This document shows positions 1-7,070 of a stretch of 12,164 bases of DNA, piece by piece; position 1 is the stretch's first letter; every line of letters starts with the position of its first letter. The position numbers were made by a program, and so were the translations under genes. This DNA comes from Pirellulaceae bacterium. Its GTDB lineage: Bacteria; Planctomycetota; Planctomycetia; Pirellulales; Pirellulaceae. The stretch spans positions 1-12,164 of the forward strand of contig JASLRF010000583.1 of assembly GCA_030744095.1 (NCBI GenBank). The letters are read 5' to 3'. The notes under the pieces were generated by a model. It was not told the origin of the DNA and made no database searches. It worked only from the letters and a program-made list of their open reading frames with translations.

Positions 1-379
1 ATGTATCGCCGGCGACTTCCGCCGCGACGGCCGTCACATACATCCGATCAACAAGCGGCAGGGCGACACGATAGATTTCCGCGCCGCCAATGATAAAGAC
101 TTCAGAGCTCTCACGCGCTAGATCGACTGCGGCGGTTACACTGTGCGCCAGCAACGCCCCTGGTTTGACGGAATACGCCTTTTGTCGCGTCACCACAATG
201 GATGTCCGCCCCGGCAAGAGCCGCCCGATCGACTCGTAGGTCTTCCGGCCCATAATGATTGAGTGCCCCATGGTTAGTTGCTTGAACCGGCGCAGGTCGT
301 CAGATAGTTTCCAAGGCAGGTCGCCGTTGACGCCGATCACATCGTTGTTCGCTATTGCCACAATCAAAGACGTTCTCAT
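1..379 (-). CDS. folA: Dihydrofolate reductase, 3' part cut by window edge
   Basis: FolA reduces 7,8-dihydrofolate to tetrahydrofolate with NADPH, in the cytoplasm, and so recycles the dihydrofolate made by ThyA. I translated the minus strand from the ATG at 379-377; 126 residues are visible and the C-terminus lies beyond position 1. Family landmarks are the GVNGDLPWKL segment (residues 17-25, the Met20-loop/PW region), an acidic residue at D28 matching Asp27 of E. coli FolA, the MGRKTYESIG segment (43-52), and IIGGAEIY (97-103) followed by LPLVDRMYVT and a GDT at the edge. A GAAGG ribosome-binding site lies 5 nt before the ATG. It follows thyA in the same direction after a 208-bp gap, the classic pairing. 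The identification is firm; only completeness is unknown. Confidence 0.95.
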   Translation of the reverse strand, partial: MRTSLIVAIANNDVIGVNGDLPWKLSDDLRRFKQLTMGHSIIMGRKTYESIGRLLPGRTSIVVTRQKAYSVKPGALLAHSVTAAVDLARESSEVFIIGGAEIYRVALPLVDRMYVTAVAAEVAGDT

Positions 380-421
380 CGCTGCCTTCGCGTTAGCAGT
401 GTTCGATCTTTTATTGTCGTT

Positions 422-462
422 TTTCGCTCCGCGAAAGCACGTTCCTTTCGCGGAGCGAAAGG
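422..462. repeat. Inverted pair of REP-like palindromes between thyA and folA
   Basis: A perfect 16-bp inverted repeat (422-437 TTTCGCTCCGCGAAAG against 445-460) surrounds a 7-nt loop. Each arm is itself a hairpin: the right unit 444-462, CCTTTCGCGGAGCGAAAGG, has 8-bp arms around GGA, and the left unit has TTTCGC/GCGAAA around TCC. The DNA can therefore fold as one long stem or two short ones, as in BIME-type REP pairs. There is no U-tract in the direction of transcription (minus strand, A-rich follow-on), so it is not a normal intrinsic terminator. I recall very similar palindromes scattered in Rhodopirellula-like genomes but could not check this. Confidence 0.8.
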
Positions 463-587
463 CGACTATCGGACAGTAATTCCTCGAACGATCCTTAGTG
501 CGCGTCGCACGGACGGGGAGCGTCCGCGGCGCTTCGTTCCGCAGCTCCAAACGGTGAAAGATCCGCTATCGATGATCCGCACGCCGT

Positions 588-1382
588 CTAGACTGCGACC
601 TTCGCACGAATGTGCGGATGCGGATCGTAGTTCTCCAGCTGAAAGTCTTCAAAACGAAAATCAGATAACGAGGCGACTTGGGCGTTGGTCACGAGCATGG
701 GAAGATCGTGTGGCTCACGCTGTAATTGCAATTTCGCCTGTTCCAGATGATTGACGTACAAGTGTGCGTCACCCAAGGTGTGAATGAACTCGCCTGGTTG
801 TAGGCCAGTGACCTGTGCCACCATCAGCGTCAGCAACGCGTAGGATGCAATGTTGAAGGGAACGCCCAGAAACACGTCGGCGCTGCGCTGGTAGAGCTGG
901 CAAGACAGACGGTTTTCCGCCACGTAAAACTGGAACAGCAGATGACAGGGAGGGAGTGCCATGTTGGGCAGCTCAGACACGTTCCAGGCGCTGACGATCA
1001 ACCGCCGGGAATCCGGGTTGCCCTTGATTTGCCGTACCACGTCACTGATCTGATCAATGTGACCGCCGTCCGCAGTCGGCCAAGAGCGCCACTGCGCACC
1101 ATAGACGGGGCCCAGATTTCCATCGGCATCCGCCCATTCGTCCCAAATCGATACCCCGTGTTCGTTCAAGTAGCCGACGTTCGTGTCACCTCGCAAGAAC
1201 CACAACAGTTCGAACACGATCGACTTCAAATGCAGCTTCTTCGTCGTCATCAATGGAAAACCAGTGCTCAGATCGTAACGTGCCTGATGGCCAAACGTGC
1301 TCAGTGTGCCGGTGCCCGTACGATCCGCTTTCGGCGTTCCGTGATCCAGAATGTGCTGCAAAAGGTCAAGGTATTGGCGCAT
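588..1382 (-). CDS. thyA: Thymidylate synthase
   Basis: ThyA methylates dUMP to dTMP using 5,10-methylenetetrahydrofolate as both one-carbon donor and reductant, releasing dihydrofolate for FolA. The protein is 264 residues, the same length as E. coli ThyA, and aligns with it by eye end to end. It has DRTGTGTLS near the N-terminus (20-28), [10 protein letters not shown] (59-68), IWDEWAD (79-85), [10 protein letters not shown] (90-99), the nucleophile Cys146 in [33 protein letters not shown] with Asn177, and [13 protein letters not shown] at the C-terminus. It starts 9 bp after the upstream methyltransferase stop and so is probably translated from the same mRNA; only a weak purine stretch (AGAAG) precedes the ATG. 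Nothing appears broken or missing. Confidence 0.98.
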   Translation of the reverse strand: MRQYLDLLQHILDHGTPKADRTGTGTLSTFGHQARYDLSTGFPLMTTKKLHLKSIVFELLWFLRGDTNVGYLNEHGVSIWDEWADADGNLGPVYGAQWRSWPTADGGHIDQISDVVRQIKGNPDSRRLIVSAWNVSELPNMALPPCHLLFQFYVAENRLSCQLYQRSADVFLGVPFNIASYALLTLMVAQVTGLQPGEFIHTLGDAHLYVNHLEQAKLQLQREPHDLPMLVTNAQVASLSDFRFEDFQLENYDPHPHIRAKVAV

Positions 1383-1391
1383 GAATGACTT

Positions 1392-2066
1392 CTACCGGTA
1401 GCTAGGCGGCTTCACCGCGTCCCATGTCCAGTGGCGATCGGATGTGGCGGCGACCGATTCAGAGGCAAACCCCAGGGCAACGACGAGTTCGCGTACCTCG
1501 TCCAGAGACAACGCGGCGCGGAGCGAATCGTCAAACATCTTGCGTTGACGAGCATCCGCCTCGGCGGCATACGTCGTTACCAACTGCTCGACTGTCGAAT
1601 CGTCACTGGGACGCAACAGATCTCGAAAAAAAAGACGGCCGCCTGGCTTTGTCACACGCACGGCCTCGGCGATAACCGTGACAGGTTCGGGAACGTGATG
1701 CACAATGCTGTTGGACATCACAACGTCAAATTGGTCGTCGTCGTAAACCAGCTCTTTGGAGTCAATGTGAGCCAGCGAGATGCGGTCGATCAGGCTGTTC
1801 ACCTCGATATTCAGACGAGCCAGATCGAGCATCGCGATCGATAGATCAATCGCCATCACACGACATTCCTCGACATGCTGGCAGAGCAGAATCGGAATCT
1901 GGGCGGTACCGGTTCCCAAATCGATCACATCGCCGTGCACGTCGCCGCCAGCCAGCAGATCTTCGACAAATGCCTGGTTGACCGTTGCGTGATCCATCGC
2001 ATCGTAATCGCGCGATTCCTCGTCTGTGTCCATTACTTCGGGTTCGAGAACGCGTTTCAACGTCAA
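1392..2066 (-). CDS. Class I SAM-dependent methyltransferase, substrate unknown
   Basis: A 224-residue Rossmann-fold methyltransferase. SAM-binding motif I is VIDLGTGTAQIP (47-58), the acidic end of strand 2 is in VMAIDLSIAMLDLA (70-83), motif IV is FDVVMSNSIVHHVPEP (113-128), and a later strand is GGRLFFRDLLRP (142-153). I chose the TTG start at 2066 because an AGGAG sits at 2079-2075 with an 8-nt spacer, and because the N-terminal segment LEPEVMDTDEE is, from memory, conserved in planctomycete relatives. The start overlaps the permease stop in the shared TTGA. An ATG at 2033 is the alternative; the same frame stays open upstream to 2336 inside the permease gene, but that part is a shadow. 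The codons for LFF (about 145-147) contain an uninterrupted T8 run. The substrate cannot be read from the sequence; neighbours suggest co-expression with thyA and folA but do not prove a folate or nucleotide role. Confidence 0.88.
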   Translation of the reverse strand: MTLKRVLEPEVMDTDEESRDYDAMDHATVNQAFVEDLLAGGDVHGDVIDLGTGTAQIPILLCQHVEECRVMAIDLSIAMLDLARLNIEVNSLIDRISLAHIDSKELVYDDDQFDVVMSNSIVHHVPEPVTVIAEAVRVTKPGGRLFFRDLLRPSDDSTVEQLVTTYAAEADARQRKMFDDSLRAALSLDEVRELVVALGFASESVAATSDRHWTWDAVKPPSYR

Positions 2067-3790
2067 TGTTCTGACTCCTGCAAAGGAAACTCGTAACCGG
2101 TGCTGCGCAGCCACGCATCCCAACTGATCATCATCAGTGCGATCAACAGATATCCAGCAGTGTAGGAGAACGGTGTCTGTCGGCTCGCCGCGTCCAAATT
2201 CCAAACCAAGAACATTGCCGCGCCGGGAAACGGCGAATGCATGATACCAAACAGGCTGAGACCTGCAGCAACCGCCATGCAGACTGCTGCCACGCGCAGT
2301 TTGCGGTCGATCATGGCTGCCAGCGCCGAAGCCCACAGCAGGCTGGTGACGATAAAACCGTTTCCAAGGACACGAATTGTGGCGATTTCTGCCTGTAGAC
2401 CGCCGCTAATTTGTTCGAGACTAATCCCATGCGCAGCCATTTCGCCTAGGAACTTGTCGATAAAGATCAACACGAGCGACGCCAAGGCAGGCACGCAGGC
2501 GATCACGACAGCGGCGTAATGTCGCTTGGGAGTCGCGTGGAAGCTCTGCGAAGTGATTTCCAAACCCACGAAAATCAGAATTGGGAAGACCGTCGCTTTG
2601 GGGATGATTACGTAAAGAAAACCAAAGTACCCAAGCAGTCCAGCGGTCCCGATGAAGATCGCCGTCGCCAAGGTGTAGGCGGCCCGACCTCCCATCGCTT
2701 TGTAGGCCGGATGACCGATGTAAGGAGTCGTCTGGATCACGCCCCCGCATACGCTGGCCACGACGGTTGCCACGGCTTCCACGGCAATGACTTGGCCGGT
2801 GTCGAATTCATCGCCCGACGCGGCGGCACTCTCGGTGCAATCGATTCCGCCCACGACGGTCGCCAGGGCGAACGGAATCACTACGGGCAAGTACATCATT
2901 GAATCCGACAGGACTTGCGTCCATTCAAAACGGAATACGCTGGTCCATTCGTACGGGAACAGCGCCGCTTTGGCGGTGTCCAGCTGTCTCCAATCGTGCT
3001 CGTGCTCCAACAAGCCCGCCCCCACCATGATGTAGTAGAGTGATCCGGAGACCAAGAGTGCGGCGAGCGCCCCCGGAACTCGACCCGGCGTCGGGATCCG
3101 CGCCACCAAGGTCATCAGAATAACGGCTAGAGCAACCAACCCCACAACCGGGAAGTGCAGAACCTCCGTGAACGGCAGGAAACTGATCAGCACCAACGCG
3201 ATCCCCGCAAGCGAGCCCAGCAGCCCAGCTCGTGGAACGACGCGACGCACCCAGTTAGATCCGAGCGCACACAGCAATTTGAACAGTCCGCTGATGAAGA
3301 TCGAACAGATGCCGATCTGCCATGCGTATATCGCCGCCTCGAAAACAAGCGCGTCGTTCTGGCCGGCACCGTCAACGACTCCCAAGGCCTGCTTTTTCGC
3401 CAGGAACGCCGGTCCCAGTACGAAAAACACCATCCCAAACGTACTGGGGGTATCCAGACCTAACGGCATTGCCGTAATGTCACCGCGTCCTGTTTGACGA
3501 GCCAGCCGCAACGCCATCCAGAAGAACAGCATGTCACCAACAAACACCCCGATGGCGGTACCGGGAACCATGTAACGAAGTGCCACATTTGTAGGAAATC
3601 CAAAAACTGCCGTCAGTAGCCCAACCGCCAACAAGAGGTCGGCGATATTGTCTAACATCAAGCCAAAAAAGGCGTTAACGTCGCCTGGCGTTGCCCAGTG
3701 GTAGCGGTCGCGGGACACGTGGTTTCCAGTGGCACGGTTTTTGCCTGTTACAAGAGCCGTGAGTGTATGGCGCTCGTTCTGGGGTGTCAA
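2063..3790 (-). CDS. NCS2-type nucleobase (xanthine/uracil/purine) permease
   Basis: A polytopic inner-membrane protein of up to 575 residues, with about a dozen or more hydrophobic stretches. It resembles the nucleobase:cation symporter-2 group: GDVNAFFGLMLDNIADLL near the N-terminus (36-53), GDITAMPLGLDTPSTFGM (103-120), and a later GGIDCTESAAASGDEFDT (314-331) followed by GGVIQTTPYIGHPAYKAMGG (349-368). These match the NCS2 layout of a substrate-binding acidic segment and a following Gly/Thr-rich segment. It is longer than UraA or PbuG (about 430 residues). The longest reading uses a TTG at 3790 with weak AAGG upstream; a GTG at 3718 (residue 25), just before the conserved RYHW..GDVNAFF region, is an equally good or better start. 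It overlaps the next gene by 4 bp, so it probably leads the operon. Substrate is not assigned; uracil, thymine or purine uptake would suit the thyA/folA neighbours. Confidence 0.8.
   Translation of the reverse strand: MTPQNERHTLTALVTGKNRATGNHVSRDRYHWATPGDVNAFFGLMLDNIADLLLAVGLLTAVFGFPTNVALRYMVPGTAIGVFVGDMLFFWMALRLARQTGRGDITAMPLGLDTPSTFGMVFFVLGPAFLAKKQALGVVDGAGQNDALVFEAAIYAWQIGICSIFISGLFKLLCALGSNWVRRVVPRAGLLGSLAGIALVLISFLPFTEVLHFPVVGLVALAVILMTLVARIPTPGRVPGALAALLVSGSLYYIMVGAGLLEHEHDWRQLDTAKAALFPYEWTSVFRFEWTQVLSDSMMYLPVVIPFALATVVGGIDCTESAAASGDEFDTGQVIAVEAVATVVASVCGGVIQTTPYIGHPAYKAMGGRAAYTLATAIFIGTAGLLGYFGFLYVIIPKATVFPILIFVGLEITSQSFHATPKRHYAAVVIACVPALASLVLIFIDKFLGEMAAHGISLEQISGGLQAEIATIRVLGNGFIVTSLLWASALAAMIDRKLRVAAVCMAVAAGLSLFGIMHSPFPGAAMFLVWNLDAASRQTPFSYTAGYLLIALMMISWDAWLRSTGYEFPLQESEH
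2064..2079 (-). promoter_or_regulatory. Shine-Dalgarno and TTG start in a stop/start overlap
   Basis: On the minus strand AGGAG (2079-2075) is followed by 8 nt and then TTGA (2066-2063), which holds the TTG start of the methyltransferase and the TGA stop of the permease. The ribosome-binding site lies inside the last codons of the permease. This sets the methyltransferase start and implies translational coupling. Confidence 0.75.
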
Positions 3791-3858
3791 TTCACTGCCT
3801 TGGGCAGCTCAGTGGCCAGCGTTCGCTCGGCCGGCTGCGTCCTGTTAGAATGAATAGC

Positions 3859-3908
3859 ATTCCCCTGGCGGCATTCCGTTCGGATTTATCTGCCGTGCTC
3901 AGGGGAAT
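3859..3908. promoter_or_regulatory. Divergent promoter region with two opposed CAGGGGAAT boxes
   Basis: The 155-bp gap between the permease and sigma-factor genes holds CAGGGGAAT on the plus strand at 3900-3908 and its exact 9-bp inverse at 3859-3867, centres 41 bp apart. Each copy points toward one of the divergent genes. A third, shorter match (GGAATGC on the minus strand at 3877-3871) lies between them. GGAA-type boxes are typical of ECF sigma -35 elements, so the two copies may be -35 sites used by the sigma factor encoded next door, or a repressor or activator site. I could not see a shared -10 sequence, so the promoter role is inference. Confidence 0.4.
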
Positions 3909-3945
3909 AGCTCGAACTCTCCTCAATTCGGAACGTAAAGAGACC

Positions 3946-4605
3946 ATGGCGACGACCATCCAGAATTCGCAAATCCAGGCCACCGGCGACAAGCTGCCAC
4001 CATCTGACACGCTGATCGCACGAATGTCGGATGAGGAACTGTTGCTCTGCTATCGCACTACCGGACGCCGACCGCTGTTTGACGAGCTAGTCTACCGGTA
4101 TGAACGCGAACTGTTCAGCTACCTGCGCCGTTACTTAGGAAGTGCGGAGATGGCTGAAGATGTGTTTCAAGCAACCTGCCTACTGGTTCATCTAAAATGC
4201 CAGAAGTTTGAACAGGGACGACGCTTTCGACCTTGGCTGTATGCCGTAGCAACAAACGCCGCCATCGATGCGCAGCGCCGCGACAAACGACATCGTGCAG
4301 TTAGCCTTGATCGTATTGGTAGTCGCAGTCTGGACGAAGAAGCCAAATTGGCCGACCTCCTGATCAGTGAGGATCCCGATCCTCTTTCTGAAGTCAGCCG
4401 GTTGGAGAGCGGACAATGGGTCCAAGAGGCGCTGGGAGAATTGTCCGATCAAATGCGAAGTGTCGTGACGCTGGTCTACTATCAGGGCATGAAGTATCGC
4501 GAAGCAGCGGAGGTGCTGAGAATCCCGGTCGGCACGGTCAAGAGCCGGTTGCATTCGGCGATTCAAAAACTGAACGAACATTGGAACAACACCCACACCC
4601 TGTGA
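3946..4605 (+). CDS. ECF-type RNA polymerase sigma factor
   Basis: A 219-residue group IV sigma factor. Region 2 covers about residues 44-115 (LFDELVYRYERELFSYLRR, EDVFQATCL, FRPWLYAVATNAAIDAQRR), and region 4 about 158-210 (EALGELSDQMRSVVTLVYY followed by the helix-turn-helix YREAAEVLRIPVGTVKSRLH). There is no region 1 or 3 and no long C-terminal extension. I took the ATG at 3946 because AAAGAGA precedes it and the conserved part begins soon after. The frame is open back to 3763, and an ATG at 3850 would add 32 residues, but that stretch overlaps the CAGGGGAAT boxes. The gene immediately downstream (18-bp gap) is its likely anti-sigma factor, so the pair should be cotranscribed. Target promoters are unknown. 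Confidence 0.93.
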   Translation: MATTIQNSQIQATGDKLPPSDTLIARMSDEELLLCYRTTGRRPLFDELVYRYERELFSYLRRYLGSAEMAEDVFQATCLLVHLKCQKFEQGRRFRPWLYAVATNAAIDAQRRDKRHRAVSLDRIGSRSLDEEAKLADLLISEDPDPLSEVSRLESGQWVQEALGELSDQMRSVVTLVYYQGMKYREAAEVLRIPVGTVKSRLHSAIQKLNEHWNNTHTL

Positions 4606-4623
4606 TCGTAAAATCCACCAACC

Positions 4624-5643
4624 GTGAATAATCACCTCAGAGAGCAACTGCTCGGTTACCTGCTGGACGCGTTGGAAGACGACGAACGTCAGCAAATCGA
4701 ACAGCAACTTGAAGACGATCCATCGTTGATCGACGAGTTGCAGACGTTGCGCACATCATTGCAGCCGCTGGCGGAAAATTACGAGGATTTTGAACCACCT
4801 TCTGGTTTGGCTCGGCGGGCTTGTTCGCGAGTCGACCAGCGGCGCCAGCTGGAACCGGTCGGTCCTGCCGGCGGTGCCTTGAACACCACTAATTCAGGTG
4901 CCTCAGCATCGCGTTCGCGGATTTCGGTGGCAGATGTTGTCGTCACTGCCGGAATCGTCCTGGCCGCCGTTTTGATCTTCTTCCCGGCAATTGCCAGCAG
5001 CCGATATGCATCCCGATTGACGCACTGTCAAGACAACCTGCGACAGTTGGGTCTGGCACTGGTGAACTACAGTGACAAACTTGGCGGAGGCTTCTTCCCA
5101 GCGGTCGCTAGCCAGGGCAATCGAGCGTTTGCCGGTGTCTATGGCCCCACGTTGATTGACTCGGGATACCTGGACGACGCCAACAATCTTATTTGTCCGT
5201 CCTCAGCATTGGCGGAACAGCCTCCCGCTTATCGCGTCCCAACGCTAGAGGAAATCGACAGGGCGACACCACAAGCGATCATCATGATCCGCCGGTATGC
5301 CGGTGGCAGCTATGGGTACACCTTGGGCGTGATCGTGCAAGGAGCTCATGTTGCACCGCGAAATCAAGGTCGGGCGAATTTTGGGTTGATGGCGGACGCG
5401 CCGAGCACGTCGTGGAAAGACAACCGGAGCACCAGCCACGCGGGCCGAGGTCAGAATATCCTCTTTGAAGATGGGCATTTCAGGTTCGTCGAAATCAACG
5501 CCATCAATGCACCATGGCTGGATAATCCTTTCCGGAATCGATACGGCATAGTGGAAGCGGGTGTTGACGAAGATGATGCGGTGATCGCACCGAGCTTTAC
5601 GCCGCCGTTTATTCTCAATGTATCGTCGCGTTTGGAAGACTAG
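4624..5643 (+). CDS. Probable membrane anti-sigma factor with DUF1559/H-X9-DG-like outer domain
   Basis: A 339-residue single-pass protein. Residues 1-50 (REQLLGYLLDALEDDERQQI and onward) look like the short helical N-terminal domain of planctomycete anti-sigma factors, but lack the His/Cys zinc ligands of ZAS proteins. A polar linker follows, then one membrane helix at about 102-126 (VADVVVTAGIVLAAVLIFF). The outer part begins CQDNLRQLGLALVNYSDK (135-152), the usual post-helix signature of DUF1559 pilin-like proteins, and ends with HAGRGQNILFEDGHFRFV (272-289), a one-residue-longer variant of the H-X9-DG motif. The GTG at 4624 is the first possible start after an in-frame TAA at 4609. It probably holds the upstream sigma factor at the membrane until a signal is sensed outside. 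The anti-sigma role is inferred from position and the N-terminal pattern. The ligand is unknown. Confidence 0.78.
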   Translation: MNNHLREQLLGYLLDALEDDERQQIEQQLEDDPSLIDELQTLRTSLQPLAENYEDFEPPSGLARRACSRVDQRRQLEPVGPAGGALNTTNSGASASRSRISVADVVVTAGIVLAAVLIFFPAIASSRYASRLTHCQDNLRQLGLALVNYSDKLGGGFFPAVASQGNRAFAGVYGPTLIDSGYLDDANNLICPSSALAEQPPAYRVPTLEEIDRATPQAIIMIRRYAGGSYGYTLGVIVQGAHVAPRNQGRANFGLMADAPSTSWKDNRSTSHAGRGQNILFEDGHFRFVEINAINAPWLDNPFRNRYGIVEAGVDEDDAVIAPSFTPPFILNVSSRLED

Positions 5644-6126
5644 CGCGCGCCGATTCGCGGTAGCGGCTTCTCGCCGTCGGGAACCATGAAACGAGGCGCC
5701 ACCGGCGCTACACGTCGGTGCGACACGCACTAAGATATCGCCGCTGCGCGTGGCCAATCGGCAACATCCGAGCTGAATCGACTGTTACCAAACTGCATCA
5801 TCATGTCTGGCCGTCAACGTTCAGATAGCGGCCCATCGTTCGGTGCAACCCCTTGTCTCTGCAGTAGATAGGTTGTCTCTCCGCCCGCTGCCGCCGAACG
5901 GTTCACCAGCACCGGCCTCTGATTTGCTTCCCCTGGAGACTGTTCATTGGCGTGTTCGAGCCCTAGTCCCCTCGGGCTCGGACGCCGCCAATGAATGACG
6001 CCACAGCCGTGAGACGATGGGAACACGACGGGACGCTGATATTCTCGCGAATCCAGCTACCAGAATCCCGCAGTAGGTCCCCCCTGATGACATCGCGGTC
6101 TATCGAATCTCCAGCCCAATGGTCGT
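5644..6126. other. 483-bp gap without a convincing gene
   Basis: Between the anti-sigma factor and the next gene no open frame looks coding. The short frames here read as low-complexity Arg/Ser/Pro-rich shadows. The gap contains a direct repeat TTGTCTCT (5853-5860 and 5873-5880), nested small inverted repeats (CGTTCGG 5837-5843 with CCGAACG 5894-5900; CAACC 5846-5850 with GGTTG 5871-5875), and the large imperfect hairpin listed separately. It could hold a structured RNA, a decayed element, or the promoter of the following gene. I see no decisive sign for any one of these. Confidence 0.5.
5943..5995. repeat. Long imperfect inverted repeat / hairpin
   Basis: An outer stem of 10 bp (TTCATTGGCG 5943-5952 with CGCCAATGAA 5986-5995) and an inner stem of 7 bp (CGAGCCC 5957-5963 with GGGCTCG 5974-5980) are separated by a 4/5-nt internal loop and closed by a 10-nt loop. 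It has no U-tract on either side, so it is not a plain intrinsic terminator. It lies about 130 bp before the start of the next plus-strand gene. Function unknown. Confidence 0.7.
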
Positions 6127-6990
6127 ATGCACACGAGAGAACTCATCGAGTTAGCGGGACTAATCGCCGCACATGGCACGGTTCTGAGCGCACGCGCCGA
6201 TCATCTGCAGTCAGACGGCGCCGCGGCCTATTGGTCGGCCGCCCAATGCCGCAGCACCCGATGGTCACGTGCGATGAAGCAGCATTCGCTTCGCGTTTGC
6301 TCGTCAGCCAGCGAGCAGTCCGGAATTTTATGGACGTCAATTCGCCCAACTTTGGAAGAGATTCTGTCGAGCGAGGTGCTTTGTCGCGTTTTCGCCGCCA
6401 TCTGCTGTGGGCATGAAAAGCGATATGGTGGTAACGAGTTGACTCCGATTGTTCACGTGGTCATGTCCGGTCAGATGGAGACCAGGTTGCGAGCGTTAAA
6501 TCTGCTTGTGTACGGGCATGGATTGCGAATTGAAGACTCTGTCTGCTTGAATCGGCTGCGAAAGCAGACCGAGCGCTGGGTCGACCTGCTGCTAAGCCTC
6601 TTTGTCGAGCAGTTTGACGTCGCTGAGTTTTCATTCCGTCAAGAACGGTTGCACGAGTTCTCGGCACAGTGGAACTCCGGCCCGGCAGGGCACGCACAGC
6701 GATCACTGACCCTCGCTTCGCTCCGCATCGCCTATCAATACAGCTTGTCGAATGTGGTGGCCAACGCCGATCTGAACCGCAAGATCGCATCCGGCGTTTT
6801 GGGATGTTTGAACTCCGCCGTGTTTGACTCAACCGGCCTCATGAAATCGATGTGGTTGGAGAACATGAGCCGTACTGCCGACGACGCTCAAGGAATGCTC
6901 GACGATCTGTTTTCCGACGATTCGACACCGCCGGCAGGTCTGGGCGGCACCGACTTTCGGCGTCGCACCAATTGGCTGGACCTCTCGTAG
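6127..6990 (+). CDS. Conserved-looking protein of unknown function
   Basis: A 287-residue soluble protein with no signal peptide or membrane helix and no catalytic motif that I recognise. It is mostly helical by composition. Notable segments are MHTRELIELAGLIAAHG at the start, AAAYWSAAQCRSTRWSRAMK (32-51), LEEILSSEVLCRVFAAICCG (76-95), LNRLRKQTERWVDLLLSLF (141-159), NADLNRKIASGVLGCL (213-228) and VFDSTGLMKSMW (232-243). The acidic, proline-containing tail from about 250 looks flexible. From memory, planctomycetes carry a family with a similar HG..YW....R..RW pattern, but I cannot give it a name. Composition and frame quality suggest a real gene; the ATG at 6127 has no strong ribosome-binding site, so the start is the least sure part. 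It is tail-to-tail with the kinase gene at 7071. Confidence 0.72.
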   Translation: MHTRELIELAGLIAAHGTVLSARADHLQSDGAAAYWSAAQCRSTRWSRAMKQHSLRVCSSASEQSGILWTSIRPTLEEILSSEVLCRVFAAICCGHEKRYGGNELTPIVHVVMSGQMETRLRALNLLVYGHGLRIEDSVCLNRLRKQTERWVDLLLSLFVEQFDVAEFSFRQERLHEFSAQWNSGPAGHAQRSLTLASLRIAYQYSLSNVVANADLNRKIASGVLGCLNSAVFDSTGLMKSMWLENMSRTADDAQGMLDDLFSDDSTPPAGLGGTDFRRRTNWLDLS

Positions 6991-7070
6991 TGGGTGTGGC
7001 GACCCCATCTTCCATCCTCTTGCATCCGTGGCGCTCCATCTGCTTCTACATCGGTTCATGCGGAACAGCC

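Noticed and set aside
422..462. Intrinsic terminator of thyA
   Set aside because: The stem is strong but is followed on the transcribed strand by an A-rich, not U-rich, sequence.
255..479. Plus-strand 74-residue open frame
   Set aside because: It lies antisense over the folA start and the REP-like repeat; the folA reading on the other strand matches its family throughout.
510..526. Small hairpin CGGACG-GGGAG-CGTCCG between thyA and folA
   Set aside because: A 6-bp stem with no U-tract in GC-rich DNA is expected by chance; no function can be supported.
942..1388. Plus-strand 148-residue open frame over thyA
   Set aside because: Antisense shadow of thyA, which matches E. coli ThyA over its full length.
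2067..2336. N-terminal 90-residue extension of the methyltransferase frame
   Set aside because: It overlaps the permease coding sequence, has no methyltransferase-like content, and the TTG at 2066 has a proper ribosome-binding site.
5837..5900. Possible integron attC site
   Set aside because: The nested inverted repeats have about the right size, but the ends do not match RYYYAAC / GTTRRRY on either strand, and no integrase or cassette array is present.
5814..6026. Minus-strand 70-residue open frame in the gap
   Set aside because: Low-complexity composition, no recognisable domain, and it covers the inverted-repeat structures.
5991..6416. Plus-strand 141-residue open frame
   Set aside because: Overlaps the better 287-residue frame and is Arg/Ser-rich like a shadow frame.
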